Shown here: positions 21,193-22,641 of the stretch, one piece after another | Layout of the letters: the number at the start of each line of letters is the position of its first letter | Numbering within the stretch: position 1 is the first letter of the stretch | IMG/VR virus record: IMGVR_UViG_3300008110_000554 | Span: 1-22,641 of that record | Source of the DNA: a virus | DNA: 22,641 nt | Strand: one strand, 5' to 3' | The notes under the pieces: generated by a model | Database searches by the model: none | The model's input: the letters and a program-made list of their open reading frames with translations, nothing else | What the model was told of the DNA's origin: nothing | Program-made: the position numbers and the translations under genes

Positions 21193-21836
21193 TAATAAGT
21201 CCACAAATATCCATAAGCTGTTTTCTGTTTTTTTCTACAACATGATGCTATATTATCTCCTGGCTTAGAATTAAAATGTCTTTCAGCTTCATTAGCACTT
21301 TTCCAAGTTTTAATGAAATTTCCTCTAATATCATATTGACTAACAAATTTACCTGGTCGAGGGGTAAGATGAAAGGAAAAGTCTTGAAGAGGAGAATATG
21401 ACCATATAAATCCTCCAGCTAGCTTGGTATTCTTTTTTAGACATCCATCTATATCAACAGGGTATTTTTGTTTAGCTTCTTTTATACTATCCCATAAATG
21501 AACTAAATCCCCGTTTGTATTGTATTGGTATATTTTTTTACGTAGTTTTAATACTGTTTTTTTAATAGACTCAGGAGACTTAAATGAGGTACCTCCTCCT
21601 CCATTATTTTTATTTAAAACTACAAACCCCCACTGTTTAAATTGTTCTATCCAATAGCATTCTAAAGGTTTCCAATCTTTTGAGTTAATTGAAGGAATTT
21701 GATCTATTACTCCAAATTTTATTTGCTTACCATGTGTTAAATTATGACAATACTCTCTAGATTTGGGATTAACAGTTTTACCGATATAAACTTGATCAGA
21801 TGATATTTCTACTAGATATATGTAAGTGCATTTCAT
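21192..21836 (-). CDS. GIY-YIG homing endonuclease with NUMOD-like repeats
   Basis: 214 residues. The GIY-YIG domain (about 4-80) has TYIYLVE, VYIGKT, Arg27, the catalytic-type Glu59 in PLECYWIEQF and VLNKNNGGGG. Two NUMOD1-like DNA-binding repeats follow (about 102-147 and 165-214), each of the form Y..NG...  W.S..EA and a closing G(F/Y).W.Y: YQYNTNGDLVHLWDSIKEA and SQYDIRGNFIKTWKSANEA. Such free-standing enzymes (Seg type in T4) cut DNA of related phages lacking the gene and copy themselves and flanking markers by recombination. It is intact, sits between a small coiled-coil gene and the first sheath gene, and carries its own leader motif. Its stop codon shares bases with the motif of the next gene. 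Confidence 0.9.
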   Translation of the reverse strand: MKCTYIYLVEISSDQVYIGKTVNPKSREYCHNLTHGKQIKFGVIDQIPSINSKDWKPLECYWIEQFKQWGFVVLNKNNGGGGTSFKSPESIKKTVLKLRKKIYQYNTNGDLVHLWDSIKEAKQKYPVDIDGCLKKNTKLAGGFIWSYSPLQDFSFHLTPRPGKFVSQYDIRGNFIKTWKSANEAERHFNSKPGDNIASCCRKKQKTAYGYLWTY

Positions 21837-21839
21837 TTA

Positions 21840-21849
21840 TTATAAATAT
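21840..21849 (-). promoter_or_regulatory. TTATAAATAT leader motif before the homing endonuclease
   Basis: Minus-strand ATATTTATAA ending 8 nt before the ATG at 21836. Its presence suggests that the mobile gene is expressed with the same timing as the structural genes. Confidence 0.5.
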
Positions 21850-21866
21850 AGTGCACTTAATCCAAA

Positions 21867-22130
21867 TTACTCTACTGGAGTAATTTCACCAGTCTCAGGG
21901 TTGATACTGGATTTACCATATTTGTCAAATACCGATTGAGTGAATTCTTTTTCTTTTTCACCTAGTTCGGTTAAGAATTTTTTAGCGTTAGCGTGACGCT
22001 CTTCCAATTGGATTTTGATTAATTCAATTTCACCCAACTCAGCAATAAGTGCTTGAGTGTTTGTTTGAATTTCTTTCAATGTGTTTTTTTCTTCTTCTGT
22101 TAAGAACTTTTTTTCTGAAACGATTGACAT
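21867..22130 (-). CDS. small coiled-coil protein of unknown function
   Basis: 87 residues, mostly charged helix with a heptad-like pattern: KKFLTEEEKNTLKEIQTNTQ, then ELGEIELIKIQLEERHANAK and LGEKEKEFTQSVFDKYG, ending in a short extended tail with NPETGEITPVE. No signal peptide or membrane part. Proteins with this layout (two helices joined by a turn, then KYG...NPETG) recur in T4-like phages, but I know of no established function. It lies between a tail fibre-type gene and the sheath genes and has the best promoter match of the window just upstream. Start ATG 22130-22128. Confidence 0.7.
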   Translation of the reverse strand: MSIVSEKKFLTEEEKNTLKEIQTNTQALIAELGEIELIKIQLEERHANAKKFLTELGEKEKEFTQSVFDKYGKSSINPETGEITPVE

Positions 22131-22168
22131 AATTTAAAAATTTATTAGGTTTTATTGATAAATATATA

Positions 22169-22200
22169 CAAATGTATTAAAAGTCGTTTAATTAAGCAAA
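22169..22200 (-). promoter_or_regulatory. Bacteroidota-type promoter before the small coiled-coil gene
   Basis: Minus strand TTTG at 22200-22197, 20 nt, then TACATTTG at 22176-22169, an exact match to TTTG-N19-21-TAnnTTTG. The TTTG overlaps the last codons of the fibre gene. Transcription would begin about 30 nt before the ATG at 22130. Confidence 0.55.
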
Positions 22201-22641
22201 GGAACTTGATCTCCATGTACCACTCATCCACATGTAAAGGAAATGTTGTCCTCCTACTGTTGCAGGGATCATTTCACCATTTGAGCCAGTCCATGTTGGG
22301 GCAGCTGATTGAGTAGTTGGTAAAACAATAGAACCTGACATTCTTACTTTAAATGCATCTCTACGGGTACTTAAACTACCATTTCCTACAATGAATAAAG
22401 ATGTTGTATCTCCTTGAGTATTGTATTCACCTGTTACAGTTTGTTGAGATCCTGAGGCGATAGTTCCTCTACCAGAGGTAAATGAAGCATATGCGATTGC
22501 TTTAGTATTATCGCCTAAAGCTACACTATATTGACCAGATGCAGAATTTTGGAAACCAAAAGCAAAACTAAAGTTTGAATTGATATAAGATTCATATCCC
22601 CCTACAAATGAATATGCTCCAGCAACAGTATTTAATAAACC
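22192..22641 (-). CDS. tail fibre/adhesin with YadA-like head repeats, C-terminal part
   Basis: The last 149 codons of a gene entering from the window's right edge. Residues of the visible part show short repeats of the YadA/Hep_Hag head type: SFAFGFQNSASGQYSVALGD, TKAIAYASFTSGRGTIASGS and QQTVTGEYN, in which Gly and small residues recur every 14 or so positions, as in left-handed beta-roll trimers. A connector with SLFIVGNG and DAFKVRMSGS follows, and then a C-terminal domain with PTTQSAAPTWTGSNGEMIPA and HFLYMWMSGTWRSSSF. This fits a trimeric receptor-binding fibre or structural appendage. The N-terminus, which would attach it to the virion, is outside the window. Confidence 0.75.
   Translation of the reverse strand, partial: GLLNTVAGAYSFVGGYESYINSNFSFAFGFQNSASGQYSVALGDNTKAIAYASFTSGRGTIASGSQQTVTGEYNTQGDTTSLFIVGNGSLSTRRDAFKVRMSGSIVLPTTQSAAPTWTGSNGEMIPATVGGQHFLYMWMSGTWRSSSFA

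Overview
This window looks like part of the genome of a lytic, T4-like contractile-tailed phage (myovirus) that infects a member of the Bacteroidota, probably a flavobacterium-like host. The T4-like side rests on recognisable homologues of UvsX, gp32, gp18 (two copies), gp19, gp26 and gp53. The Bacteroidota host is inferred from three things: a secreted protein with a flavobacterial-style signal peptide and a type IX secretion (T9SS type B) sorting domain; the absence of Shine-Dalgarno sequences before most genes; and one good match to the Bacteroidota promoter (TTTG-N20-TACATTTG). The DNA is AT-rich. Every gene I accept lies on the minus strand, so the transcription order runs from high to low coordinates. 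No gene-free stretch exceeds 300 bases, and I saw no tRNA, rRNA or CRISPR array.

Layout in transcription order: the 3' end of a fibre/adhesin gene with YadA-like repeats (22641-22192); a small coiled-coil protein (22130-21867); a free-standing GIY-YIG homing endonuclease (21836-21192); two tail sheath paralogues (21169-19397, 19350-17626); the tail tube (17578-17090); a terminator; a Sec/T9SS-type secreted protein of host character (17013-15049); a small unknown protein (15030-14659); a gp26-family baseplate/tail-chaperone protein (14617-13886) overlapped by an out-of-frame partner ORF (13962/13920-13618); the tape measure (13577-11310); two small paralogues (11282-11007, 10999-10568); a large baseplate-type protein (10564-8525); a gp53-like wedge protein (8525-8208); a large hub-like protein (8196-5563); two hub-tail proteins that share an N-terminal domain but end in different cell-wall hydrolases (5554-4589 tail lysozyme, 4585-3704 M15 peptidase); and an unknown protein (3689-3057). 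Replication genes follow: a split family A DNA polymerase-like gene (3033-1769), an unknown protein (1763-1302), gp32 (1241-411) and the start of uvsX (396-1).

Four things stand out. First, a T9SS cargo-type protein sits inside the tail cluster behind its own terminator and would be exported rather than built into virions. Second, the tail cluster repeatedly contains tandem duplicates (sheath, small MGLLD proteins, hub-tail/hydrolase), and in the last pair a conserved hub segment carries two different peptidoglycan-degrading domains. Third, the polymerase gene is split by a perfect 14-bp tandem duplication in a G-rich tract; removing one copy would restore a single 416-codon frame. Fourth, the 10-mer TTATAAATAT (plus strand), which is the T4 late-promoter octamer plus flanks but in antisense orientation, sits immediately upstream of seven start codons.

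All assignments come from reading the sequence by eye, without database searches.
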